This document shows positions 53,158 to 63,168 of a stretch of 64,000 bases of DNA, one piece after another. This DNA is from Flavipsychrobacter sp. (GTDB lineage Bacteria; Bacteroidota; Bacteroidia; Chitinophagales; Chitinophagaceae). How positions within the stretch are numbered: the stretch's first letter is position 1; the number at the start of each line of letters is the position of its first letter. The notes beneath the pieces are model-generated. The model made no database searches. It saw nothing but the letters and a program-made list of their open reading frames with translations, and was not told the DNA's origin. The DNA lies in NCBI GenBank assembly GCA_024508935.1, contig JANINW010000011.1, positions 78,255-142,254 of the forward strand, given 5' to 3'. The position numbers and the translations under genes were made by a program.

Positions 53158-54090
53158 TTATGGCTTGGCCAACCATTTTTCAATTTCTCCCTGGCTCATA
53201 ATAATGTAGTTTGTCTCGGCTTCAACCCAGCTATTGTTTACCCAGTAAATAACAGGCCAGCTGTAGCCTACAAGGCCTGTAAACGCGTCTGCGTCAAGGC
53301 GGGTATGTGGTATGCTTTCCGCTCCTGTTTCTTTCCAGAAGGACTTGATATACTCTTCCCGGCCTGCCATAACGAAATAGAATGGGATGGAAGGATTCTT
53401 CTCTTTCATAATATGCATTTTGTGTGCAGCCATGCGGCAATGGGGACAGGCAAAACTCATAAATGCAATGATGTGCTTTCCTTTTCTCAGGTCTTCACGG
53501 GGCGGGTTTGATGATAAAGCAGGATTGTATATAGCGCTGAAATTCAATTGGAATTTGTCTTTCTTGAGCCAGTCGGGCTGCTGGTCGGGTAATGGGAATA
53601 AAATAAATGGTAAAGCAATTATTAATAATACTGATATAATACTGACGATATTAACCCATCTTTTTTGCAGGCCGTTGTGAAATTTCATTAAAAGGATCAC
53701 AGCTGTAAGAAGTACCGCATTTTTTGCTAAGGAAGACATCGGGCTCATCCAAATTGCATCTCCAAAACAGCCACAGTTGACGTTGTTTCCGAAAACAACC
53801 CTTAGGTATATGAGGTACCCACTTAAAACAAGTAGTAGAATTAATGCAGATTTTAGTACCCATTTATTTTTACCATAGAAATTGGTTAACAGCAGCAAGC
53901 CCAAAGCCGCTTCGAGGCCAATGAAGAACCTGGCAGCAAATGCTGCTAAAATCCATGGAAGATGGGCATACTCGACCATAGTATATTCAAAGCTCTGTAT
54001 TGGATTGAGCTTCGTATAAGCAGAATAGATGAATATGCTGCCAATTAAAACAGAGAGCAGGTATAAAGAGATCCGGGATATTAAACGCAT
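53158..54090 (-). CDS. MauE/DoxX-like membrane domain fused to a thioredoxin-fold domain
   Basis: 310 residues from the ATG at 54090; the track start at 54114 lies inside a terminator. The N-terminal half has four membrane helices of the MauE/DoxX type (GSIFIYSAYTKLNPIQSFEYTMVEY, RVVFGNNVNCGCFGD), with the typical CGCFG cysteine pair, followed by a fifth helix. The C-terminal half is a thioredoxin-like domain with active site ACPHC (FMSFACPHCRMAAHKM). This fusion moves reducing equivalents across the inner membrane or oxidises envelope proteins. It follows a small Cys-containing lipoprotein gene. Confidence 0.85.
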   Translation of the reverse strand: MRLISRISLYLLSVLIGSIFIYSAYTKLNPIQSFEYTMVEYAHLPWILAAFAARFFIGLEAALGLLLLTNFYGKNKWVLKSALILLLVLSGYLIYLRVVFGNNVNCGCFGDAIWMSPMSSLAKNAVLLTAVILLMKFHNGLQKRWVNIVSIISVLLIIALPFILFPLPDQQPDWLKKDKFQLNFSAIYNPALSSNPPREDLRKGKHIIAFMSFACPHCRMAAHKMHIMKEKNPSIPFYFVMAGREEYIKSFWKETGAESIPHTRLDADAFTGLVGYSWPVIYWVNNSWVEAETNYIIMSQGEIEKWLAKP

Positions 54091-54104
54091 GTAGATAAAA
54101 AAAG

Positions 54105-54134
54105 AAAAGGACATCCAAAAATAGATGTCCTTTT
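54105..54134 (-). terminator. Terminator after the small lipoprotein gene
   Basis: AAAAGGACATC/GATGTCCTTTT stem; on the minus strand followed by CTTTTTTTATC. It lies just upstream of the MauE-thioredoxin ATG, so that gene needs read-through or its own promoter. Confidence 0.85.
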
Positions 54135-54154
54135 TAACAAAAAGATGAATTTTC

Positions 54155-54358
54155 TTACAGTTTGCAGCTTCCGCCTACTGCTGAAGCTGAAGTATTCAGC
54201 GCATCGCAAGATTTCTTGGCGTCAGATTTTTTCACTTTGGTGTATTTATAAGATGATGATTGACCATTTATTGTACAAGTACAAGTGTAGTCTTTTTTGC
54301 AAGAAGTGAATGCTACTGCAAATAATGCGATTGCTGCAATTGGGGCGATTTTTTTCAT
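54155..54358 (-). CDS. Small Cys-containing lipoprotein
   Basis: 67 residues: MKKIAPIAAIALFAVAFTSC with lipobox at FTSC (C20), then a mature 48-residue peptide with CTCTINGQSSSYKYTKVKK...SCDALNTSASAVGGSCKL, holding four more cysteines. This is typical of small Bacteroidota surface lipoproteins with two disulfides. A -7 element is 28 bp upstream and a terminator follows. The adjacent thioredoxin-fused membrane protein could act on its cysteines (inference). Function unknown. Confidence 0.75.
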   Translation of the reverse strand: MKKIAPIAAIALFAVAFTSCKKDYTCTCTINGQSSSYKYTKVKKSDAKKSCDALNTSASAVGGSCKL

Positions 54359-54385
54359 AAGTATTGGTTTTTATTTAATTGATAA

Positions 54386-54393
54386 CAAATATA
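54386..54393 (-). promoter_or_regulatory. -7 element (TATATTTG) for the small lipoprotein gene
   Basis: The minus strand reads TATATTTG, an exact TAnnTTTG match 28 bp upstream of the start. Confidence 0.55.
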
Positions 54394-54713
54394 ATAGGCT
54401 GTTTTTTTATTCAATAGCATTAAGTGAAAAAATTATAAAAAAATATTTCATCTTAATGATTGTCAAAAGTATAGCCAGATTTTAAGCTCTATTATACCCC
54501 ATATCAGGTAAATTTGTATCCGTGCTGGTACTGAGGGATGCTAAGAGATGCTATTAAGCACACGAGTTTATATTATATTTCATAATGTTTAAAAAAAGAA
54601 ATAGCCGTTACAGACTATAAGCGATTGATTTTCAATCATAAATGATAGTTTTGAAAAATTCTTTGTGTTGTCCGTTCGTTAACGAAGGGTTTTTGAGGAT
54701 TTTTGGAATATTT
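54394..54713. other. A/T-rich intergenic region upstream of rpoB
   Basis: About 320 bp without a supported gene. It holds an isolated TAAATTTG -7-like element (54509-54516) and a 12-bp perfect palindrome TTCGTTAACGAA (54675-54686), 28 bp upstream of the rpoB -33 element. Confidence 0.5.
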
Positions 54714-54745
54714 TTTGCTTAATAGGGTAGCTATTTGTATATTTG
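54714..54745 (+). promoter_or_regulatory. Promoter of rpoBC (-33 TTTG, -7 TATATTTG)
   Basis: TTTG (54714-54717), 20-nt spacer, TATATTTG (54738-54745), followed by GCACTCCC. Both elements match the Bacteroidota consensus. Transcription would begin about 130 nt before the rpoB ATG. Confidence 0.75.
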
Positions 54746-54803
54746 CACTCCCTTTTCGGGGAGCTAGCACGTGCACGAATTATTATTGACGGAAATTTAT
54801 TGA

Positions 54804-54855
54804 TACAGATTTGACCTGTACTGATTGGCAATGCCTTTCGGAACAGGGTTTTTTT
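54804..54855 (+). promoter_or_regulatory. Attenuator-like element in the rpoB leader
   Basis: CCTGT (54815-54819) can pair with ACAGG (54843-54847), followed by seven T residues (54849-54855). The same segment can pair as TACAG (54804-54808)/CTGTA (54816-54820), excluding the first stem. An inner GGC-aat-GCC can strengthen the terminator form. Stems are short. Confidence 0.4.
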
Positions 54856-54883
54856 GTTTGTAAAAAGGAGTTTTTAACATATT

Positions 54884-57800
54884 ATGGCTATACCACAAAA
54901 AAGAACCGCTTCAGGGCGTGTAAACTTCGGCAAAATTCATGACGTTGCCGATACGCCGGATTTGCTGGGCATCCAGTTGCAATCTTTCCAGGATTTTTTC
55001 CAGTTGGAAACTACACCTGATAAGCGTAACAATGAAGGCCTGTTCCGTGTGTTCAAGGAAAACTTTCCAATCACTGACACCCGCAACATCTTCGTTCTCG
55101 AATTCCTTGACTATTTTATCGACCCGCCACGCTACACTATCGATGAGTGTATGGAAAGGGGCCTTACATACTCTGTTCCGCTGAAAGCCAAGCTGAAACT
55201 TAGCTGTAATGACGAGGAACACGTAGACTTTGAAACCATCGTGCAGGATGTGTTCCTGGGAAATATCCCGTACATGACACCACGCGGTACTTTCGTTATC
55301 AATGGTGCTGAGCGCGTTGTAGTTTCCCAGCTACACCGTTCTCCGGGCGTATTTTTCGGCCAGAGCGTACACCCCAACGGTACTAAAATATACAGCGCCC
55401 GTGTGATTCCTTTCAAAGGTGCATGGATGGAGTTTGCTACAGATATCAACAATGTTATGTATGCTTACATCGACCGTAAGAAGAAATTCCCGGTAACCAC
55501 GTTGTTGCGCTCTATCGGTTATGAAACAGATAAAGACATACTGGAATTGTTCGGTATGGCTGACGAAGTGAAAGCCGATAAGAAAACCCTGGAAGCCAAC
55601 ATAGGCCGCCGCCTGGCTGCCCGTGTACTGCGTACATGGACGGAAGACTTCGTGGATGAAGATACCGGTGAAGTTGTTACTATTGAGCGTAATGAAGTAG
55701 TATTGGACCGCGATAATACGCTGGATGAAGATAATGCTGCTATGATCATAGAAATGGGCATACCTACTATCTTCCTGCAAAAAGAAGAAGTAAGCGGCGA
55801 TTTCTCTATCATCTACAATACATTAAACAAGGATACTTCAAACTCTGAACTGGAAGCGGTACAGCATATCTACCGCCAGTTGCGTGGTTCTGACGCTCCG
55901 GATGATGAAACAGCACGTGGTATCATTGAAAAATTATTCTTCAGTGATAAACGTTATGACCTGGGTGAAGTAGGCCGTTATAAAATAAACCGTAAGCTGG
56001 GACTGGATATCAATCTTGATACTAAAGTATTGAGCAAAGAAGATATCATTTCCATCATTAAATACCTGGTTCGTCTTACCAATGGTAAAGCGGAAATAGA
56101 TGATATTGACCACTTAAGCAACCGTCGTGTACGTACTGTAGGTGAACAATTGTTTGCCCAGTTCGGCGTCGGTCTTGCACGTATGGCACGTACTATCCGC
56201 GAGCGTATGAACGTTCGTGATAACGAGGTGTTCACACCGATAGACCTGATCAATGCGCGTACGCTGTCTTCAGTTATCAATTCATTCTTCGGTACTTCAC
56301 AATTATCACAGTTCCTCGACCAGACCAACCCATTGTCTGAGATCACGCACAAGCGTCGTATCTCTGCGTTAGGCCCTGGTGGTCTGAGCCGTGAACGTGC
56401 CGGTTTCGAGGTGCGTGACGTACACTATAGCCACTACGGCCGCCTGTGTACTATTGAAACACCGGAAGGTCCGAACATCGGTCTTATCTCTACGCTTTGC
56501 GTACACGCTAAGATCAATGACATGGGCTTTATTGAAACACCTTACCGCAAAGTAAAAGATGGTAAAGTAGACCTGAAACACCATCATTACCTGAGCGCTG
56601 AAGAAGAAGATGAAGCGAAAATTGCCCAGGCAAACGTGCCTATGGATGACAAAGGCAATTTCGTAGAAGATAAAATTAAATCACGTCAAACCGGCGATTT
56701 CCCGATACTCGAACCATCTGAAGTAGAGTACATGGACGTTGCACCGAACCAGATCGTAGGTTTGAGTGCATCGCTGATCCCGTTCCTGGAGCACGATGAT
56801 GCCAACCGTGCGCTGATGGGATCGAACATGCAACGCCAGGCAGTACCGCTTATCCGCCCGCAGGTGCCTATAGTAGGTACAGGCCTGGAAGCTAAAGCTG
56901 CCCGCGATGCGCGTATCCAGATACATGCAGAAGGCAATGGTATAGTTGAGTATGTAGATGCTAACGAGATACATGTTCGTTACGACCGTGGTGAAAAAGA
57001 ACGCCTTGTATCATTTGAAGATGATCTGAAAGTTTACAACCTTACTAAATATAAGAAGACTAACCAAAGCACCAGCATTACACTACGTCCAAGCGTGGTA
57101 CGTGGTCAGAAGGTGAAAGAAGGTGATTTCCTTACTGAAGGTTATGCAACTAAAGATGGTGAGCTGGCACTGGGCCGCAACCTGAAAGTAGCGTTCATGC
57201 CTTGGAAAGGTTACAACTTCGAGGATGCCATCGTTATCAATGAAAAAGTAGTACGTGACGACCTGTTCACTTCAATACATATTGATGAGTATGAACTGGA
57301 AGTACGCGATACTAAACTGGGTGAAGAAGAGCTGACGCAAGATATCCCTAACGTATCGGAAGAAGCTACTAAAGACCTGGATGAGAATGGTATCATTCGT
57401 ATAGGTGCTCACGTAGGTGAAGGCGATATCCTGATCGGTAAGATCACTCCTAAAGGAGAAACAGATCCTACTCCTGAGGAAAAACTGTTACGCGCCATCT
57501 TCGGTGATAAAGCCGGTGATGCAAAAGATGCTTCATTGAAAGCTCCGAGCGGAACAGAAGGTATAGTAATTGATAAGCAATTATTCCAGCGCGCCAAGAA
57601 AGATAAAAACTCTAAGGTGCGTGAAAAAGCTGCTCTTGAGAAAATCGAAAAGGTTCATGAAAAGAACCTGGAAGACCTGAAGAGCCTGCTGATGGACAAA
57701 CTGATGACTTTGCTGAAAGACAAAGCATCTGCGGGTATCACAAATAACTTCGGTGAACTGGTACTGAGCAAAGGCGGTAAGTTCAATTCTAAAACTTTAG

Positions 57801-58696
57801 GTTCTATCGACTTCCAGAACGTTAACCCGTTAGGATGGACCGGTGATAAAGAAGTAGATGAGCTGATCAACCAACTGCTGCACAACTACAACATCAAATT
57901 CAACGAAGAATTAGGACGTTACAAACGTGAGAAATTCAACCTGAGCATAGGTGACGAACTTCCTGCCGGCGTTCTGAAACTGGCAAAAGTATACCTGGCA
58001 AGCAAGCGTAAGCTGAAAGTGGGTGATAAGATGGCGGGCCGCCACGGTAACAAAGGTATCGTTGCGAAGATCGTTCGTGAAGAAGATATGCCGTTCCTGG
58101 AAGACGGAACACCGGTTGATATCGTACTGAACCCGCTGGGTGTACCTTCACGTATGAACCTGGGCCAGATCTATGAAACTATTCTTGGATGGGCCGGTGA
58201 AAAACTGGGTGTGAAATTCGCTACGCCGATATTCGACGGTGCTTCTGTTGAAGAAATAGAAGGCCTCATCGCAAAAGCTGAATTACCTGATTACGGTCAC
58301 ACATATTTGTATGACGGTGAAACAGGTGAGCGCTTCCACCAGAAGGCAACAGTTGGTATCATTTACATGATCAAACTGCACCACATGGTAGATGATAAGA
58401 TGCACGCACGTTCTATCGGACCATACAGTCTTATTACGCAACAGCCATTGGGTGGTAAAGCACAGTTCGGTGGACAGCGTTTTGGTGAAATGGAGGTTTG
58501 GGCATTGGAAGCATATGGTGCAGCCAACATCCTGCAGGAATTGCTGACGCTGAAATCAGATGATATCATGGGCCGTGCCAAAACTTACGAGTCAATCGTT
58601 AAAGGTGACAACGTGCCTAAAGCCGGTATCCCTGAATCATTCAATGTATTGGTGAATGAACTGCGTGGATTAGGATTGGAATTGAAATTCGAATAG
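54884..58696 (+). CDS. rpoB: DNA-directed RNA polymerase beta subunit
   Basis: A 1270-residue RpoB forming one side of the active-site cleft. The rifampicin pocket reads [37 protein letters not shown] (about residues 466-502), with wild-type-like D, H and S at the main resistance positions. Later conserved segments [32 protein letters not shown] and [25 protein letters not shown] are intact. It opens [18 protein letters not shown], a Bacteroidota-type N-terminus. No rplL is upstream; a leader with its own promoter precedes it, and rpoC follows 72 bp later. Confidence 0.98.
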   Translation: MAIPQKRTASGRVNFGKIHDVADTPDLLGIQLQSFQDFFQLETTPDKRNNEGLFRVFKENFPITDTRNIFVLEFLDYFIDPPRYTIDECMERGLTYSVPLKAKLKLSCNDEEHVDFETIVQDVFLGNIPYMTPRGTFVINGAERVVVSQLHRSPGVFFGQSVHPNGTKIYSARVIPFKGAWMEFATDINNVMYAYIDRKKKFPVTTLLRSIGYETDKDILELFGMADEVKADKKTLEANIGRRLAARVLRTWTEDFVDEDTGEVVTIERNEVVLDRDNTLDEDNAAMIIEMGIPTIFLQKEEVSGDFSIIYNTLNKDTSNSELEAVQHIYRQLRGSDAPDDETARGIIEKLFFSDKRYDLGEVGRYKINRKLGLDINLDTKVLSKEDIISIIKYLVRLTNGKAEIDDIDHLSNRRVRTVGEQLFAQFGVGLARMARTIRERMNVRDNEVFTPIDLINARTLSSVINSFFGTSQLSQFLDQTNPLSEITHKRRISALGPGGLSRERAGFEVRDVHYSHYGRLCTIETPEGPNIGLISTLCVHAKINDMGFIETPYRKVKDGKVDLKHHHYLSAEEEDEAKIAQANVPMDDKGNFVEDKIKSRQTGDFPILEPSEVEYMDVAPNQIVGLSASLIPFLEHDDANRALMGSNMQRQAVPLIRPQVPIVGTGLEAKAARDARIQIHAEGNGIVEYVDANEIHVRYDRGEKERLVSFEDDLKVYNLTKYKKTNQSTSITLRPSVVRGQKVKEGDFLTEGYATKDGELALGRNLKVAFMPWKGYNFEDAIVINEKVVRDDLFTSIHIDEYELEVRDTKLGEEELTQDIPNVSEEATKDLDENGIIRIGAHVGEGDILIGKITPKGETDPTPEEKLLRAIFGDKAGDAKDASLKAPSGTEGIVIDKQLFQRAKKDKNSKVREKAALEKIEKVHEKNLEDLKSLLMDKLMTLLKDKASAGITNNFGELVLSKGGKFNSKTLGSIDFQNVNPLGWTGDKEVDELINQLLHNYNIKFNEELGRYKREKFNLSIGDELPAGVLKLAKVYLASKRKLKVGDKMAGRHGNKGIVAKIVREEDMPFLEDGTPVDIVLNPLGVPSRMNLGQIYETILGWAGEKLGVKFATPIFDGASVEEIEGLIAKAELPDYGHTYLYDGETGERFHQKATVGIIYMIKLHHMVDDKMHARSIGPYSLITQQPLGGKAQFGGQRFGEMEVWALEAYGAANILQELLTLKSDDIMGRAKTYESIVKGDNVPKAGIPESFNVLVNELRGLGLELKFE

Positions 58697-58768
58697 TAAA
58701 ATACTTAGCAGGGCAGGGTAACAACTGCTCTGCTTCAACTTAACTTTTTAAAATATTACTTTCTCGAT

Positions 58769-61700
58769 ATGGCTATTAAAAAAGAGAATCGTCCTAAGGC
58801 AGGGTTTAATAAGATTACCATAAGCCTGGCGTCTCCCGATACTATTCTGGACCGCTCTTATGGCGAGGTGTTAAAGCCTGAAACAATTAACTATCGTACT
58901 TACAAACCTGAACGTGATGGTTTGTTTTGCGAAAAAATATTCGGCCCGGTAAAGGATTACGAATGCTATTGCGGTAAATACAAACGTATACGCTATAAAG
59001 GCATCGTCTGCGACCGTTGCGGTGTTGAAGTAACTGAAAAGAAAGTACGCCGTGAGCGTATGGGCCACATTAAACTGGTGGTGCCTATCGTACACATCTG
59101 GTACTTCAAAAGCTTACCTAATAAAATAGGTTACCTGCTGGGTGTTAGCTCTAAGAAATTAGAGAGCATCGTATACTACGAACGTTATGTAGTAGTGCAG
59201 GCCGGTGAAGCAGATGACCTGATACGCCAGAAGCTGAATCTTAAAGATTCTGAGAATACACATCAGCAGCTGATAACTGAAGATGAATACCTGGAGATAC
59301 TGGATAGCATCTCTAAAGACAACCAGCACCTGCCTGATGAAGACCCTAATAAATTCATCGCTAAGATGGGTGCTGAAGCTGTGCATTCACTGCTGAGCCG
59401 TATAGACCTTGATCAATTGTCTTACGACCTGCGTAATGCTGCTGCCAATGAAACATCACAGCAACGTAAACAGGAAGCCCTGAAACGCCTGAGCGTGGTA
59501 GAAGCTTTCCGTGATGCAAATACACGTGTTGAAAACCGCCTGGAATGGACGGTAATGCAGTACATACCGGTTATTCCACCGGAACTGCGCCCGTTAGTAC
59601 CACTGGATGGCGGCCGTTTCGCGTCTTCTGACCTGAATGATCTTTATCGCCGTGTTATCATTCGTAACAACCGTTTGAAGCGCCTGATAGAAATTAAAGC
59701 ACCAGAAGTGATCCTGCGTAACGAAAAACGTATGCTGCAGGAAGCGGTAGACTCACTGTTTGATAACAGCCGTAAATCAAACGCTGTAAAAGCAGAAGGT
59801 GGCCGTGCACTGAAATCGCTGTCTGACGTATTGAAAGGTAAACAAGGTCGTTTCCGTCAAAACCTCCTGGGTAAACGTGTTGACTATTCAGGCCGTTCGG
59901 TTATCGTGGTAGGTCCTGAAATGAAACTGCATGAGTGCGGTTTACCAAAAGATATGGCTGCCGAACTGTTCAAACCATTCATCATCCGCAAGCTGATAGA
60001 AAGGGGTATAGTAAAAACAGTAAAGAGCGCTAAGAAACTGGTAGAACGTAAAGAAGCTGTTGTTTGGGATATCCTGGAAAATGTACTGAAAGGCCACCCG
60101 GTTCTGCTGAACCGTGCCCCAACGCTGCACAGGTTGTCTATACAGGCTTTCCAACCTAAACTGATTGAAGGTAAAGCGATACAGCTGCACCCGCTGGTGT
60201 GTTCTGCGTTCAACGCCGACTTTGACGGTGACCAGATGGCCGTACACGTACCATTGAGCCATGCTGCTATACTGGAAGCACAGTTGCTGATGCTTGCATC
60301 TCACAATATCCTTAACCCGCAGAACGGTACGCCGATCACCCTGCCTTCACAGGACATGGTACTTGGTCTGTACTACATCTCTAAAGGCAAAAAGACCATC
60401 GGAGATGATGTGGTGAAAGGTGAAGGTAAAGCGTTCTACAGCCCTGAAGAAGTGCTGATAGCTTATAACGAAGGCCGCGTAGACCTGCACGCCTGGATCA
60501 AAGTGAAAGTGGATGTTCGTGTTAAAGAAGGTGAGATACAGAAACAACTGCTGGAAACAACTGTAGGCCGTGTAATGTTCAACCAATTCGTTCCTAAAGA
60601 GAACGGTTTCGTTAATGCACTGCTTACTAAGAAATCTCTCCGTGAGATCATCGGTGATATCCTGAAAAATACCAACATACCTAAAACCGTACAGTTCCTG
60701 GATGATATCAAAACATTAGGTTTCCGTACGGCCTTCCGTGGTGGTCTGTCATTCAACATCAACGACCTTAAGGTGCCTGATGTGAAAGAAGAAATGATAC
60801 AGGCAGCACAAAGTGAAGTAGATGAGGTGTGGGATAACTATAACATGGGTCTTATCACGAATAACGAACGTTATAACCAGATCATCGATATCTGGTCTCG
60901 TGTAGACACCCGTGTAACAGAAACGCTGATACGTGAAATGGCAAATGATAAACAAGGTTTCAACTCTGTTTATATGATGCTGGATTCAGGTGCCCGTGGT
61001 TCTAAACAACAGGTAAAACAGCTGGCCGGTTTAAGGGGCCTGATGGCAAAACCTCGTCGTAGTGGTTCTACCGGTTCTGAGATCATTGAAAACCCGATCC
61101 TGTCTAACTTCAAAGTAGGTCTGTCAGTATTGGAATACTTCATCTCTACGCACGGTGCGCGTAAAGGTCTTGCGGATACCGCCCTTAAAACAGCGGATGC
61201 CGGTTACCTGACACGTCGTCTGGTAGACGTAGCACAGGATGTGGTGATCAATGAAGAAGACTGTGGTACACTGCGTGGTATTGCAACTACTGCACTGAAA
61301 GACAATGAAGAAATAGTAGAGCCACTGTACGATCGTATTCTCGGCCGTACCTCTCTGCATGATATATTCGATCCGCTGAATGACGAACTGATCGTTAAAG
61401 CCGGTGAAGAAATTACTGAAGATGTAGCTAAGCGTATAGACGAAACAGCAATAGATACTGTGGAGATACGTTCTGTACTTACCTGCGAAAGCCGCCGTGG
61501 TGTATGTGCCAAGTGCTATGGTAAAAACCTGGCAACCGGTTACATGACACAACAAGGTGATGCGGTAGGTATCATAGCTGCCCAGTCAATTGGTGAACCG
61601 GGTACACAGCTTACCCTGCGTACGTTCCACGTGGGTGGTGTGGCAGGTTCTTCTGCTATCGAGTCTCAATTAACTGCAAGGTTTGATGGTACTATCCAGT

Positions 61701-63091
61701 TCGATGGTCTGCGTACTACCACTTCAACAGATGCTGAAGGCGAAACTGTAAATGTAGTAATAGGCCGTACGGGTGAAGTACGTATCATAGACGTGGCTAA
61801 CGACAGGCTGCTCATTACTAATAACATTCCTTATGGTTCTCACCTGAAAGTGAAGAACGGCCAGAAAGTGAGCAAAGGCGATGTTATCTGTACATGGGAT
61901 CCGTTCAACGCCGTTATCGTTTCTGAAGTAAATGGTAAGATCCGCCTGGATAATGTTATCGAAGGTGTTACTTATCGCGAAGAAGCGGATGAGCAAACAG
62001 GTCACCGCGAAAAAGTGGTTATCGAAACAAAAGATAAGACCAAGATACCTGCCATTGTTGTAGAAGGCAAGGAAGAGAAGATGTACAACCTTCCGGTTGG
62101 TTCTCATATTATTGTTGCTGCAGGCGATGCAGTGCAGAACGGGCAGGTTATCGTTAAGATACCGCGTGTGATGGGCCGTAGCCGCGATATCACCGGTGGT
62201 CTGCCGCGTGTAACGGAATTGTTTGAAGCACGTAACCCGAGCAACCCGGCAATCGTAGCTGAAATTGACGGTGTGGTTTCATTCGGTAACGTAAAACGCG
62301 GTAACCGTGAGATCATCGTAGAATCGCGCGAAGGACTGATTAAAAAATACCTGGTTCCATTGACACGCCATATCATGGTGCAGGATGGTGACTTCGTAAA
62401 AGCCGGTACTTCACTTTCTGACGGTGCTACTACTCCTGGCGATATTCTCGCTATTAAAGGGCCGTTTGCTGTTCAGGAATACCTGGTAAACGAGATACAG
62501 GAAGTATACCGTTTGCAGGGTGTGAAGATCAATGATAAACACATTGAAGTGATCGTTCGCCAAATGATGCGTAAGGTAACTATCGTTGATCCGGGAGATA
62601 CCAAATTCCTGGAAGATGATACAGCCGATAAGTTTGACTTTATGGTAGAGAACGACTGGATATTTGATAAGAAAGTAGTTACTGAAGGTGGTGAATCGGA
62701 TAAACTGCACGCGGGTCAGATAGTAACGCTGCGCGAGATACGTGAAGAGAATAGTATGCTGCGCCGCGCTGATAAAAAGCTGGTAGAATACCGCGATGCT
62801 AACCCTGCTACATCAGCTCCGCTGCTGTTGGGTATCACTAAGGCATCACTGGGTACGCACAGTTGGATATCAGCTGCATCATTCCAGGAAACAACTAAAG
62901 TGCTTTCACAGGCAGCTATCAACGGTAAATCAGATAACCTGATGGGACTGAAAGAAAACGTAATTACAGGTAACCTGATACCAGCCGGTACCGGTAACCG
63001 TGAGTACGATGATATGATCGTAGGTTCTAAAGAGGAGTTTGAATTACTGATGGCTAACCGCGATGTACTTCAGTTTGATGAAGAAGAATAG
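58769..63091 (+). CDS. rpoC: DNA-directed RNA polymerase beta' subunit
   Basis: A 1440-residue RpoC. The N-terminal zinc-binding segment [25 protein letters not shown], the catalytic Mg2+ loop [12 protein letters not shown] (about residues 481-492), and the bridge-helix/trigger-loop regions ([48 protein letters not shown]) are all present. The second zinc site is [16 protein letters not shown]. It has no stop or frameshift. Co-transcribed with rpoB and ended by a 13-bp-stem terminator. Confidence 0.98.
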   Translation: MAIKKENRPKAGFNKITISLASPDTILDRSYGEVLKPETINYRTYKPERDGLFCEKIFGPVKDYECYCGKYKRIRYKGIVCDRCGVEVTEKKVRRERMGHIKLVVPIVHIWYFKSLPNKIGYLLGVSSKKLESIVYYERYVVVQAGEADDLIRQKLNLKDSENTHQQLITEDEYLEILDSISKDNQHLPDEDPNKFIAKMGAEAVHSLLSRIDLDQLSYDLRNAAANETSQQRKQEALKRLSVVEAFRDANTRVENRLEWTVMQYIPVIPPELRPLVPLDGGRFASSDLNDLYRRVIIRNNRLKRLIEIKAPEVILRNEKRMLQEAVDSLFDNSRKSNAVKAEGGRALKSLSDVLKGKQGRFRQNLLGKRVDYSGRSVIVVGPEMKLHECGLPKDMAAELFKPFIIRKLIERGIVKTVKSAKKLVERKEAVVWDILENVLKGHPVLLNRAPTLHRLSIQAFQPKLIEGKAIQLHPLVCSAFNADFDGDQMAVHVPLSHAAILEAQLLMLASHNILNPQNGTPITLPSQDMVLGLYYISKGKKTIGDDVVKGEGKAFYSPEEVLIAYNEGRVDLHAWIKVKVDVRVKEGEIQKQLLETTVGRVMFNQFVPKENGFVNALLTKKSLREIIGDILKNTNIPKTVQFLDDIKTLGFRTAFRGGLSFNINDLKVPDVKEEMIQAAQSEVDEVWDNYNMGLITNNERYNQIIDIWSRVDTRVTETLIREMANDKQGFNSVYMMLDSGARGSKQQVKQLAGLRGLMAKPRRSGSTGSEIIENPILSNFKVGLSVLEYFISTHGARKGLADTALKTADAGYLTRRLVDVAQDVVINEEDCGTLRGIATTALKDNEEIVEPLYDRILGRTSLHDIFDPLNDELIVKAGEEITEDVAKRIDETAIDTVEIRSVLTCESRRGVCAKCYGKNLATGYMTQQGDAVGIIAAQSIGEPGTQLTLRTFHVGGVAGSSAIESQLTARFDGTIQFDGLRTTTSTDAEGETVNVVIGRTGEVRIIDVANDRLLITNNIPYGSHLKVKNGQKVSKGDVICTWDPFNAVIVSEVNGKIRLDNVIEGVTYREEADEQTGHREKVVIETKDKTKIPAIVVEGKEEKMYNLPVGSHIIVAAGDAVQNGQVIVKIPRVMGRSRDITGGLPRVTELFEARNPSNPAIVAEIDGVVSFGNVKRGNREIIVESREGLIKKYLVPLTRHIMVQDGDFVKAGTSLSDGATTPGDILAIKGPFAVQEYLVNEIQEVYRLQGVKINDKHIEVIVRQMMRKVTIVDPGDTKFLEDDTADKFDFMVENDWIFDKKVVTEGGESDKLHAGQIVTLREIREENSMLRRADKKLVEYRDANPATSAPLLLGITKASLGTHSWISAASFQETTKVLSQAAINGKSDNLMGLKENVITGNLIPAGTGNREYDDMIVGSKEEFELLMANRDVLQFDEEE

Positions 63092-63110
63092 TATCAACTA
63101 TATGAAATGC

Positions 63111-63140
63111 AATAGCCGCTACAACTGTAGCGGCTATTTT
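63111..63140. terminator. Terminator between rpoC and lgt
   Basis: AATAGCCGCTACA/TGTAGCGGCTATT stem followed by TTTTTTT. It shares the GCCGCT/AGCGGC core of the recurring terminators and lies between convergent genes. Confidence 0.9.
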
Positions 63141-63168
63141 TTTGCAAGCAATTTTTATCAGCTAAAAA

